The notes beneath the pieces are model-generated. The model saw only the letters and a list, made by a program, of their open reading frames with translations. It was not told where the DNA came from and searched no databases. Of a stretch of DNA of 64,000 nt, positions 51,810-62,108 are shown piece after piece (position 1 is the first letter of the stretch; every line of letters begins with the position of its first letter). Origin of the DNA: Leishmania infantum JPCM5 (Eukaryota; Euglenozoa; Kinetoplastea; Trypanosomatida; Trypanosomatidae); assembly GCF_000002875.2 (NCBI RefSeq), contig NC_009407.2:478001-542000 (forward strand), written 5' to 3'. A program made the position numbers and the translations under genes.

Positions 51810-52682
51810 GACGAACGCGTAGATCCGAAGCTACGGGTGGAGAGAAAGAGCGCCAAACAAACAGCAAAACGGTGAATCAGTGCTCCCTGCGCCAGTGAAG
51901 CGGCGACGAGGACGCACACGCAGAAGCCGAATGTGCGTCGAAGGAGGGCACCCTGTGGAGGGAGAAAAAGCGAGAACCACAGCAGGCTTCGCGAGGCGCG
52001 GACAGACGCTGCGCCCCTGCGCTCGCACACTCACACGGAAGACAACAAGCAACCAAAAAGAAAAACGAAGAAACGAATGGAAAGCCCGAGCTACGACAAC
52101 ACACTCGCAATACGCGCAAAGTCAAGTTACCCTATCCAGGAGGTGAAGTAGCGAGGCTTGAGCAAAAAGAAGACGGCGCTAAGGAGGAGAGAACAGCAGG
52201 CAAATGCAGCGCTTCCGATGAGTCTTTCAGGTGAGCCAAACAGAGCAGTCACATAACGCGATGAAAGAGGGAGGGGTGATGATGAGGGCTCGCGACGATA
52301 TAACGGTGGATGTGCAGAGCTGGCGACGAGGCCAACCAGTAAAAAAATATACAAACCGAATGAGAGATGCGCTGCTTCCCACCCACCGACAGGTGCGCAA
52401 AACAGAGGTAATATCGCCTCGAAAAAGAGGGGGAGGAGCAGAGAAGGGCGAAGAGGCACTGTGATGAGACCAAACACGGCGTAACGACACAAGATGAGAG
52501 ACCAGCCAGCAACAATCTGTTGCGCGAGTAACCTTCCCCGCATCTCAGCTGTATACACCTTCTCTGTTCTTTCATGTATCCTGTAAGGATGCCTCCACCG
52601 CTGCTGCCAACATTCTTGCCCATCCCTTTTATATCCATTCGTTTTCATGTAAAACATACGCTAAACTCGGCTCTGCCAGCAT
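51810..52682. other. Intergenic tract between Stealth genes 1 and 2
   Basis: About 870 bases with no gene seen. The SIDER-like copy 2 begins abruptly at 52683. Confidence 0.6.
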
Positions 52683-53190
52683 GCCACAGGCCCATCCCGC
52701 GTGGTGCGAAGTAGCGGTACACACGCGCTACGGCAGTGCGCCGGCTCAGTCATCTGCGAGCACGGCCGCTGCCTCATACCCCGCCCACCCGCCTCCCAGG
52801 TCGCCTCACAGTCGCTCCCATCGTGCCGGTTGCCACCCCTGGTGCATCCCTCGCGATGGCGCAGGCTCCCCAGCAGCAGGCAGTGCGACGGCCCGGCGTG
52901 GGATAGCTCGAGTCACGCTGACACGCTGTCCATCACATGGGTGGCACGGACGCGTGCGCTGTCGCAGCCCGCTCTGACGCACCGCCGTCCAGGACCCGAC
53001 CGCCGATATCCGTGGCGATGAAGCGCTCTGACCCCCCCCAGCTCGTAGGTGCTTGCCCCTGCCACCACCAGAGGTGGTTCGGCATTGGCAGGGGTTAGGT
53101 GGGGGCTGCGTGGCTTCCCCACACAGAGTGGGGGCACTGGACCCTGAGACACCACGCACCGAAATGGGTGTGTCCCTCGCCGTCAGGCCA
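52683..53190 (-). mobile_element. SIDER-type degenerate retroposon, copy 2
   Basis: About 508 bp, in the 3' region of Stealth gene 2, same sense as the gene. It differs from copy 1 by few bases over the shared 480 bp and extends further, to GGCCTGACGGCGAGGGACAC on the minus strand. Its low-coordinate edge is also the edge of the Stealth segmental duplication. Confidence 0.65.
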
Positions 53191-55424
53191 GAGAAATGGA
53201 AACAATCAAAATGATTCGGGGATAACGCTGTACGAACAAAAGGAAAGGAACAGGAATGTCGCCATCATGGCGAATAACACAAGGAGAAAATTTTGTCGTT
53301 GTTAGTAGCGTGGTGCAAAGGCGGGTAGGCGGCCTTTTATCGCTGTCTCTTCTACAACGCTCACCAGATCCACGCTGGCATGGGCTTCCTATCCCTTCGT
53401 TGCACCCGCCACCCACAGGTTTTTAAAGTTCCCATGGGGCCGGCGGTGCGTTCTGGATCGCTATGCTCAGAAGCCTGTGAAAAGCTATCCGGACCTCTGT
53501 GTGGTTGGCGTCGTCTAAAATGTTGTCGTTGAAGCCCATGAACAGCGGATGCCTCAGCCACTCGTACCTTAGGCGCGCCGCAAGCAGCAGAGCCTTCATG
53601 TCGCTATAAATCATCTCGAACAGAAACGTCTCGTCGTGCCGCGTGTGGTGGAACATGTCGTATAGCAGGCTGTAGTAGTGGTCGTCGCTCCTCGCCGCCC
53701 ACAACGGCGACTCGCTGCCGCACGTGTCGCCAGTCCCCACCTCAGGGATCGCGTACAGCTTCTTCAGCGCTGCAAGCCGTCGGCTCGGCCGCACCGGCCG
53801 CACCGCACCGCGCACCCACCAGTACCCAAGCTCCATGGCAAGGTCCGGCCGCTGCAGCTGCACGCCCCAAGTGTCGCCGTACAGCGCGCCAAACATCGAC
53901 ATGTCCGCGCTGCCGCTAGACAGACGCCACGACACACGTCGAGCAGCGTCCATCGGGTCGCTTAGAACGTTGGCAGCCCACCAAGACTCGAGCGTGTCGC
54001 GCACGTCCGTGAACGCGTCGGCCGGCGCGGCGCGCCACACAGAGCTCCACAGGTGCCGCTCCATCCCACGCATCATCGCCACCTCAAAGACTGCATACTC
54101 ATCGATAGGGGAGTATGGGTGCATCTCGCGTTCGTACGCGGCGCGGGTGGTGTTGGTGAAGTCGAAGAGCTCCACCTCATTCAGACGCCGGTACACCTCA
54201 ACGTCCACCAGCTGCGGGCTATGGGCATACCCAAATGGGAGTCCGATGCCTTCGAGACGAATCGACGATAAATGGTAGTAGTAATGGCTACTCACGCCGC
54301 ATCCACGCGGCGTCACGTCATAATGCGGATCGGGCAACGCAAACGCCCGCGTCGTCGCCCATGAGGGCAAGAGGACTGCCTTTTCCAGCCACTCGCCACT
54401 GCGCCCCTTCGCATACAGAACGGGGAGCACCTGCTGAAGCATGCAGCTGCTGACTGCCTCGCGGGCACGCATGACCTGCACTCGCTCCGAGCTGGTCATC
54501 TCTCCCTTCGCCTCCATGTACTGCGTGTCGCTGTGGACCACCGGCTCCAGCAGCAATGCGACGCGTCCGGTCCCATTCGACGCGAGTGAAGCGTTTGTCG
54601 ACCCCTCGCTGCCCCGACTGAGATGGTACACGTGTAGACGCTGGCGAAGCGGCGACAGAGGGCGGAACAGGTCGAAGAAGGAGACTTGCCGTCCCAGCAT
54701 CATGTCGTTTGCCATGTAGAGGAAAAAGCGCGAGATGCCCGGAATGCGATGCAGCCCGGACTCTATCACGTTCGAGTTCAGCGTCGGCAGCACCCACGCC
54801 GCCTCATCAGCGCTGAACATATCCGCATGCGTCACCACGCGCAGCTCCGGGAACCTCTCCGTGTCAAGCCACGCAGGCACCTGGTCCCTGTCAGAGAGCA
54901 CAAGGTACACGCGCCGCACCAGCGACACAACCCCATCTGCCGCGCCAGCGTCGCTCATGTTCACCTGGTACCCAAGCTCACCCAGCCGCCGCACGTCCGC
55001 AGCGTGGCGGTGGTGGTACTGCGCAAGCGCGCCGCTCGCAAGCACGAACTCGCGCAGCGACCGCAGCGAGTACCGCAGCTCCTCCCAGTCGCGGTACCGC
55101 CGCTGCTCGAACCGCACGTGCCGCGCCTCAAGGTTGCGCCAGAACGACGGCGCCCTCGGGTTCACGAACGTGTACACAATGTCCAGCTGCATCGGCGTCG
55201 CAACGCGCGTCGCGCTGTCCACGGTCCACAGCGTCGCGTTGTGCGCAGCGAAGAAGTCGTAGTACGCGCTCCTCGGCCCCTCGTGCGGCGACGCCACGTA
55301 CGACGCCGCCACGCGCAGGAACTCCCGCTCCACGCCGCTGCCCCCGACCGTCGCGTCGCTGTAGCAGAACCGCTCCCCAGCATCGTCCGGCGAGTACAGC
55401 ATCAGCACAGTGCTATCCACAGGC
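52683..55424 (-). repeat. Stealth segmental duplication, copy A
   Basis: SIDER-like element, 3' UTR and most of the Stealth 2 coding region. It recurs at 56199-58940 with a constant offset of 3516 bases and appears identical by eye. It begins at GCCACAGGCCCATCCCGC and ends inside the codons for PVDST. Confidence 0.88.
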
Positions 55425-55675
55425 GTCTCGTTAAAGCCGCTATGAGTAACACCAGGGGCCGTGTGAAGAGCGCAGATCTCCTCTGGCATGGGTCGAAGCC
55501 CCTCATAATGAGCAGAGCTTTTCTCCCAGGAAACCAATACTGTCAGATAGATGAACAGAATCAAAAAGCCCGTGCATGCGTGGCGGAACGGGGCCCTCAG
55601 GTATTGTCGCGAATGATGGAGGAAGACAAAACTTCCCTTCGATGCCCAGCTGTTCTTTGAGACCAGTGTTGTCAT
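53423..55675 (-). CDS. Stealth-family sugar-phosphate transferase-like protein 2 (750 aa)
   Basis: Type II membrane protein with anchor at about residues 35-50 (TGFLILFIYLTVLVSW). Residues 86-317 are essentially identical to Stealth 1 and hold CR1 (DIVYTFVN) and most of CR2 (RDWEELRYSLRSLR, LPTLNSNVIESGLHRIPG). Just after this the two proteins diverge: here the acidic motif reads YMANDMMLGR instead of FYFNNDMIVGR. A CR3-like segment (YAHSPQLVDVEVYRRLNEVE) and CR4-like C-terminus (GFNDNILDD, then APPAPWEL) are present, so the protein is complete. The start ATG is at 55673-55675 and a SIDER-like element lies about 230 bases beyond the stop. Likely Golgi; activity and sugar donor are unknown. 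The weaker acidic motif leaves catalytic competence open. Confidence 0.85.
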   Translation of the reverse strand: MTTLVSKNSWASKGSFVFLHHSRQYLRAPFRHACTGFLILFIYLTVLVSWEKSSAHYEGLRPMPEEICALHTAPGVTHSGFNETPVDSTVLMLYSPDDAGERFCYSDATVGGSGVEREFLRVAASYVASPHEGPRSAYYDFFAAHNATLWTVDSATRVATPMQLDIVYTFVNPRAPSFWRNLEARHVRFEQRRYRDWEELRYSLRSLREFVLASGALAQYHHRHAADVRRLGELGYQVNMSDAGAADGVVSLVRRVYLVLSDRDQVPAWLDTERFPELRVVTHADMFSADEAAWVLPTLNSNVIESGLHRIPGISRFFLYMANDMMLGRQVSFFDLFRPLSPLRQRLHVYHLSRGSEGSTNASLASNGTGRVALLLEPVVHSDTQYMEAKGEMTSSERVQVMRAREAVSSCMLQQVLPVLYAKGRSGEWLEKAVLLPSWATTRAFALPDPHYDVTPRGCGVSSHYYYHLSSIRLEGIGLPFGYAHSPQLVDVEVYRRLNEVELFDFTNTTRAAYEREMHPYSPIDEYAVFEVAMMRGMERHLWSSVWRAAPADAFTDVRDTLESWWAANVLSDPMDAARRVSWRLSSGSADMSMFGALYGDTWGVQLQRPDLAMELGYWWVRGAVRPVRPSRRLAALKKLYAIPEVGTGDTCGSESPLWAARSDDHYYSLLYDMFHHTRHDETFLFEMIYSDMKALLLAARLRYEWLRHPLFMGFNDNILDDANHTEVRIAFHRLLSIAIQNAPPAPWEL

Positions 55676-56198
55676 GGTTGTGTTTTTGCAATGGCCGTGG
55701 AAACGACTTTCTTGTTGTAATGATCTGATGCCTCACCACTGCTCATCATTTTCGTCCACGTTCGCGCTAGTCTGAATTTTCAGAGCGCCGCAAGGGTGCA
55801 GGACTGCTGTCAAGCTACCCCTCCGGCCTTTGAAAGATGGATTGATGTAGTCGCTATGATCGGAGACGAAACAACACACGAGCAGAGCTACTTCCTAACA
55901 AAAAAGGGGCACAGGCGATGAGACCTTTTTTTTTGCGAAACAAGCGCAGCACACACGAGAACCCAAAAGCGACCGGCATGCGGCCAGTCATGGAGTTGAC
56001 AATCAGCAACTTCATTGCGCCGTCGGCCTCAGCCCCCTCTTTTCCTTCGTGCCCGCCCCTTGACATTCAGCAGACACACGATAAACAGATGTGGTCACAA
56101 ACTCAACGCCGTGTTCGACCACTTACGAGAGAAGATTATTTTCTTCAAGGCGTCCGTCCAGCCTTACAACAAACGTCAGTCCACATTCCAACCGCCCT
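55676..56198. other. Intergenic tract between Stealth genes 2 and 3
   Basis: About 520 bases of unique sequence forming the 5' flank of Stealth 2, with a T-run at 55926-55935. No gene is seen. Confidence 0.65.
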
Positions 56199-56706
56199 GC
56201 CACAGGCCCATCCCGCGTGGTGCGAAGTAGCGGTACACACGCGCTACGGCAGTGCGCCGGCTCAGTCATCTGCGAGCACGGCCGCTGCCTCATACCCCGC
56301 CCACCCGCCTCCCAGGTCGCCTCACAGTCGCTCCCATCGTGCCGGTTGCCACCCCTGGTGCATCCCTCGCGATGGCGCAGGCTCCCCAGCAGCAGGCAGT
56401 GCGACGGCCCGGCGTGGGATAGCTCGAGTCACGCTGACACGCTGTCCATCACATGGGTGGCACGGACGCGTGCGCTGTCGCAGCCCGCTCTGACGCACCG
56501 CCGTCCAGGACCCGACCGCCGATATCCGTGGCGATGAAGCGCTCTGACCCCCCCCAGCTCGTAGGTGCTTGCCCCTGCCACCACCAGAGGTGGTTCGGCA
56601 TTGGCAGGGGTTAGGTGGGGGCTGCGTGGCTTCCCCACACAGAGTGGGGGCACTGGACCCTGAGACACCACGCACCGAAATGGGTGTGTCCCTCGCCGTC
56701 AGGCCA
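56199..56706 (-). mobile_element. SIDER-type degenerate retroposon, copy 3
   Basis: Duplicate of copy 2 as part of the 2.74 kb segmental duplication, in the 3' region of truncated Stealth 3 and in the same sense. Confidence 0.65.
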
Positions 56707-56938
56707 GAGAAATGGAAACAATCAAAATGATTCGGGGATAACGCTGTACGAACAAAAGGAAAGGAACAGGAATGTCGCCATCATGGCGAATAACACAAGG
56801 AGAAAATTTTGTCGTTGTTAGTAGCGTGGTGCAAAGGCGGGTAGGCGGCCTTTTATCGCTGTCTCTTCTACAACGCTCACCAGATCCACGCTGGCATGGG
56901 CTTCCTATCCCTTCGTTGCACCCGCCACCCACAGGTTT

Positions 56939-58940
56939 TTAAAGTTCCCATGGGGCCGGCGGTGCGTTCTGGATCGCTATGCTCAGAAGCCTGTGAAAAG
57001 CTATCCGGACCTCTGTGTGGTTGGCGTCGTCTAAAATGTTGTCGTTGAAGCCCATGAACAGCGGATGCCTCAGCCACTCGTACCTTAGGCGCGCCGCAAG
57101 CAGCAGAGCCTTCATGTCGCTATAAATCATCTCGAACAGAAACGTCTCGTCGTGCCGCGTGTGGTGGAACATGTCGTATAGCAGGCTGTAGTAGTGGTCG
57201 TCGCTCCTCGCCGCCCACAACGGCGACTCGCTGCCGCACGTGTCGCCAGTCCCCACCTCAGGGATCGCGTACAGCTTCTTCAGCGCTGCAAGCCGTCGGC
57301 TCGGCCGCACCGGCCGCACCGCACCGCGCACCCACCAGTACCCAAGCTCCATGGCAAGGTCCGGCCGCTGCAGCTGCACGCCCCAAGTGTCGCCGTACAG
57401 CGCGCCAAACATCGACATGTCCGCGCTGCCGCTAGACAGACGCCACGACACACGTCGAGCAGCGTCCATCGGGTCGCTTAGAACGTTGGCAGCCCACCAA
57501 GACTCGAGCGTGTCGCGCACGTCCGTGAACGCGTCGGCCGGCGCGGCGCGCCACACAGAGCTCCACAGGTGCCGCTCCATCCCACGCATCATCGCCACCT
57601 CAAAGACTGCATACTCATCGATAGGGGAGTATGGGTGCATCTCGCGTTCGTACGCGGCGCGGGTGGTGTTGGTGAAGTCGAAGAGCTCCACCTCATTCAG
57701 ACGCCGGTACACCTCAACGTCCACCAGCTGCGGGCTATGGGCATACCCAAATGGGAGTCCGATGCCTTCGAGACGAATCGACGATAAATGGTAGTAGTAA
57801 TGGCTACTCACGCCGCATCCACGCGGCGTCACGTCATAATGCGGATCGGGCAACGCAAACGCCCGCGTCGTCGCCCATGAGGGCAAGAGGACTGCCTTTT
57901 CCAGCCACTCGCCACTGCGCCCCTTCGCATACAGAACGGGGAGCACCTGCTGAAGCATGCAGCTGCTGACTGCCTCGCGGGCACGCATGACCTGCACTCG
58001 CTCCGAGCTGGTCATCTCTCCCTTCGCCTCCATGTACTGCGTGTCGCTGTGGACCACCGGCTCCAGCAGCAATGCGACGCGTCCGGTCCCATTCGACGCG
58101 AGTGAAGCGTTTGTCGACCCCTCGCTGCCCCGACTGAGATGGTACACGTGTAGACGCTGGCGAAGCGGCGACAGAGGGCGGAACAGGTCGAAGAAGGAGA
58201 CTTGCCGTCCCAGCATCATGTCGTTTGCCATGTAGAGGAAAAAGCGCGAGATGCCCGGAATGCGATGCAGCCCGGACTCTATCACGTTCGAGTTCAGCGT
58301 CGGCAGCACCCACGCCGCCTCATCAGCGCTGAACATATCCGCATGCGTCACCACGCGCAGCTCCGGGAACCTCTCCGTGTCAAGCCACGCAGGCACCTGG
58401 TCCCTGTCAGAGAGCACAAGGTACACGCGCCGCACCAGCGACACAACCCCATCTGCCGCGCCAGCGTCGCTCATGTTCACCTGGTACCCAAGCTCACCCA
58501 GCCGCCGCACGTCCGCAGCGTGGCGGTGGTGGTACTGCGCAAGCGCGCCGCTCGCAAGCACGAACTCGCGCAGCGACCGCAGCGAGTACCGCAGCTCCTC
58601 CCAGTCGCGGTACCGCCGCTGCTCGAACCGCACGTGCCGCGCCTCAAGGTTGCGCCAGAACGACGGCGCCCTCGGGTTCACGAACGTGTACACAATGTCC
58701 AGCTGCATCGGCGTCGCAACGCGCGTCGCGCTGTCCACGGTCCACAGCGTCGCGTTGTGCGCAGCGAAGAAGTCGTAGTACGCGCTCCTCGGCCCCTCGT
58801 GCGGCGACGCCACGTACGACGCCGCCACGCGCAGGAACTCCCGCTCCACGCCGCTGCCCCCGACCGTCGCGTCGCTGTAGCAGAACCGCTCCCCAGCATC
58901 GTCCGGCGAGTACAGCATCAGCACAGTGCTATCCACAGGC
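56939..58940 (-). pseudogene. Stealth-family gene 3, 5'-truncated (no anchor, no upstream ATG)
   Basis: From residue PVDSTVLML onward it reads the same as Stealth 2, including all four Stealth regions and the APPAPWEL terminus. Upstream the frame stays open for about 50 codons (reading ...HRRRVFAEAPVDST) to a stop, but has no ATG. The first in-frame ATG is at 58916-58918, which would give about 659 residues without signal sequence or membrane anchor. A lumenal transferase would not reach the Golgi that way. I therefore call it a truncated copy or pseudogene. It could still be transcribed, or serve as a donor for gene conversion. A cytosolic product cannot be excluded. Confidence 0.75.
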
Positions 58941-60776
58941 GCCTCAGCGAAAACTCGGCGACGGTGGCATAACGCATAATCTTCGCATTGGTGTTCATAG
59001 TCGGGAGTATCGATTCTTCCCGAGGTGATCGCTAACGAAAGGAGTCCGTTGGAGCTATATGAAGTAGAGCAGCGGAGATGAAGACGATGCTAAGAGGGGT
59101 GAGGGAGCACCCGTGACGGTGTAGAGCCGATTTCGGAAGGGAAACGCCGGCGCATCTCCTCCACCACTTCGTCGTTGCTGCCGATCAACGACAACGTTGT
59201 GCATATCGACGGGCCGGAGCGGCGCATGACCTTCGTCGAGCAGGGTGCTCTCGCATGATCACCGGAAGTCGGGGGAAACGATCGGAAAAAAAGAGAGAAA
59301 GACGGCGAAGCGGTCAAAAAGGAAGGCAAATGTGACAAAGTACTTTCAAAAAAAAAAGGCGGACAGGGGAAGAGGTATGCGTACATCTGTAGACATATAT
59401 ACATAGATTTGTATGTGGGGGTACGAGGCAAACACATGGTCGAGGCAAGCAGTGGGTGCCTGAAGAGGCACTCGACACGAAAAATATCATCAGGGATCAT
59501 ACACGCCCGTCATTAGAGACGAAAACGCCGCCAAGATGAAGATGATACGGTGGCAAAGGAAATGCCACTCCCACTATGGGACGAGTGACAAGAAGCTTTG
59601 CCCAAGAAGGAGGCCCAAGGAGGAGTCGCAGAAGGTGAGACGGGCACAAGGATGGGGTTAGGGGTAATATTGTCAAACGATGCAGAAGGCATGAGTCGAC
59701 GATGTTGGATCGTCCACTGTAGATGGTGCGGGCATCTGTATGGCTGTGTCTTGCTTGCCTTTGTACACCGTTGCTCTACACTGTAGAAGATGTAAGGAAA
59801 AGGAAAAGGAAAGGGTAGTTGGTGAGAGCACCGCTTGCCTCTTTTTGACGATGAGAAGCCGAACGAGTTGAAGGCAACAAGAGCACACACCCATACATAC
59901 ATACACTCAGCCTCGGTCAGAGAGCTTAAATGCGCCCAAAGTGGTCGCGCGCGCGTCTTTCTCTGTCCGAAGAACGACCGGAACGAGGCCAGACGAGAGA
60001 GAGAGGGATTTGTTGGGGGTCTGAACGACGGCACGGGTAGCCGCGTTTGGTCGGTTTGCTGTATTCTCTCTTCAGTGAAGGGTTCACACGCAGGATGGCA
60101 CCTCTCCACTGTCGTGCAGAGGAACACAAAAGACGCAAGAGGAGAAATGCGAGGAAGGCGAGAATGGTGAAGAGACAGAGAGAGCAAATGGAAGCGCAGG
60201 AGCATCAAAATACGATGGCAAGAAGCAGATACAGAAAAGACCGCCTACTTCTTTCCTCGAAGGTGGCCGTTGAGCAGAGTACCATTTTTCTGTATATTCG
60301 GATGCTTCTTGCCCGCTATACTGCTGGTCTTCCCTTCACGATGACAGCACTTGTTTGCGCTGCCGAGTTCAAACGAGGAAGGCGATGGTCATTCACCGCG
60401 GCGTTGCGCGTTCATGAATCCATTGTCTCTCACACAGAGTGCACTCGAAGAGGAAATACATGCTCTGTTATGTTCGACGCGCATCCTCATACATGGCTTC
60501 GAAAGCAGATCTCTCTCGTCCAAGTCTGCGGTGTTTGGGTCACGATAACAGGAACCCTTGTCCCATCGATCCAACGCCTACCCCACGCCACAAGTGAAGG
60601 AGAGGAAGTGCATTAGCGCGTCAGAGCACGTGTAAGTGAGCGGAGAGGGGAAGTGTCGTAGAGAAAGGCTGCAGGACGCAGCTGAGAGCACTATAGTCTG
60701 TCATGAGCACGCACACGTCACAGGAAAGGAGGGCCGGCCGCGAAGTAAGATGCTTCCTTTCCATCTCCTCTCGGTA
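58941..60776. other. Intergenic tract
   Basis: About 1.8 kb. It holds the region upstream of truncated Stealth 3 and the 3' UTR of the EB1-like gene, with an A-run at 59347-59358. No gene is seen. Confidence 0.6.
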
Positions 60777-62108
60777 TCAAGCAGGATGAAGCAGCTCCAC
60801 GAGGTCGCGCAGAAGCGGTGGTATTGGTTTGCCTTGACTCCTGGCCGATTGCAGTGCTCGCGTCACAACAGCGTCCACCGTTGCATACTGCTGTGCCAAG
60901 CGATCTCTCTCCTCCAGCAGCTCCCCTAGCTCCTCCAGAGAGAGAGTTTCACGGCCCTCTTCACCAAGACTGGTGTCCTGGTCGTACTTGGCTGCTGCTA
61001 CACTGAGCACACGGTCCGTTTCTCCTTCACTTGCTCGGTGTGTGAGGTGGTAGTTGTGGCGCTCCTGTGCGCAGAGCACTTGCCTCTCCAGCTCCTCCAC
61101 TTCATCTCGCAAGTGCACGAGGGTTGAGCGGAAAACTTCAGGAACGGCGATGGTCCCGCGCGTGTAGTGTGCATGAACAGTCCTTTCGCGAAGAACCTCT
61201 TGGGCAGATTCCGATACATAACCTTTCGCGGGACCGGTTGCCGGTGTTGCACGCGCTGAGGTTGAGCTAGTCGTGATGCCTGCGTCTGGTAAGCCACCTC
61301 TAGACGAGGTATGCGCGGGTGCGGGGCCGCCGTTGGACCCGGTGGGTGTGCGAAATGGCGAATTACTGTCCCGCGCCGAATCACCGCGATCGCGGTGTGC
61401 TCTCTCTCGCGAAGATGTACCAGACGGGCTGCGGGCTGCGTGCAGCCAGCGAGGTGTCGTACTGTTTTCTTCCCTCATGAGGTCATTCTTGTTTTCGTGC
61501 GGTTGGGCCAACCCTCGAGCTCCCCGATGATCACTGCTGCTTGCCTGGCGACTGCGCAGCCGCACTGTGCGGTTCAGCTTGACACCCTCTACGGTGCCTG
61601 CTACAACTCCTGCCTTCTTCTCCAGTGCCTTTTTCGAGTACTGTGCTAGTACCTTTGACATGAACAAGTACAACCACCGCAGCAGTACCACGTGGTCCTG
61701 CAACTTCCCGGTGGCAAGCCGATTTGCGTCCACCGTGTTCCGGTGCTCGGCGGGTACGCACTCCTGCAGCATGTCCTGCAGGAGTCTCATGTTGTGAAAA
61801 CATACTTCACGTACAGAGACTGAATCACGTGACGGATCAGCGTTTTCGCAGACAGCTGCTGTGGCGGACCAGTCCAGCTTTCCCAGGTACACGTGCGCCC
61901 GGTCTGCGCAGCTCTTCGTAACGGGGGCCTCAGACGACTGTGTTGCTGCGCAGTTCTGGGCTACGCGGTTCACTGCAGCCTCAACAATGGTGCAGTACGC
62001 TGCCCCATCGCGGAGCGACTCCACCGCAGGATAGTCTGCATCGCACAACTTGTTCAGCCATTGAAGTAGCTCCTTACGACCACTGAGAGCTGCAGATCTA
62101 GCAGACAT
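60777..62108 (-). CDS. EB1-family microtubule plus-end-binding protein (443 aa)
   Basis: Residues 11-158 read as the calponin-homology domain of the EB1 family: RKELLQWLNKL, DYPAVESLRDGAAYCTIVEA, then HNMRLLQDML, VDANRLATGKLQDHVVLLRW and LYLFMSKVL, the same order as the microtubule-binding face of EB1. A Ser/Arg-rich basic linker (about 165-335) contains many RD/SR pairs, and a C-terminal coiled coil (about 340-443, VHLRDEVEELERQVLCAQE and LEELGELLEERDRLAQQ) would dimerise. EB1 proteins track growing microtubule ends and recruit +TIP partners. At 443 residues it is longer than the usual 260-300, mainly through the linker and an insert at about 55-95. A canonical acidic EEY-type tail is absent. 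Start ATG is at 62106-62108. Confidence 0.85.
   Translation of the reverse strand: MSARSAALSGRKELLQWLNKLCDADYPAVESLRDGAAYCTIVEAAVNRVAQNCAATQSSEAPVTKSCADRAHVYLGKLDWSATAAVCENADPSRDSVSVREVCFHNMRLLQDMLQECVPAEHRNTVDANRLATGKLQDHVVLLRWLYLFMSKVLAQYSKKALEKKAGVVAGTVEGVKLNRTVRLRSRQASSSDHRGARGLAQPHENKNDLMREENSTTPRWLHAARSPSGTSSRERAHRDRGDSARDSNSPFRTPTGSNGGPAPAHTSSRGGLPDAGITTSSTSARATPATGPAKGYVSESAQEVLRERTVHAHYTRGTIAVPEVFRSTLVHLRDEVEELERQVLCAQERHNYHLTHRASEGETDRVLSVAAAKYDQDTSLGEEGRETLSLEELGELLEERDRLAQQYATVDAVVTRALQSARSQGKPIPPLLRDLVELLHPA

Larger units (their letters stand above)
56199..58940 (-). repeat. Stealth segmental duplication, copy B
   Basis: About 2.74 kb matching 52683-55424. Beyond 58940 the sequence departs from copy A but briefly resembles the corresponding part of Stealth 1 (CTCAGyrAAA then CTCGGCGAC). 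Confidence 0.88.

Noticed and set aside
54686..55660. 324-codon Arg/His-rich plus-strand frame, also in the other Stealth copies
   Set aside because: Shadow of the Stealth coding strand caused by GC-rich third positions.
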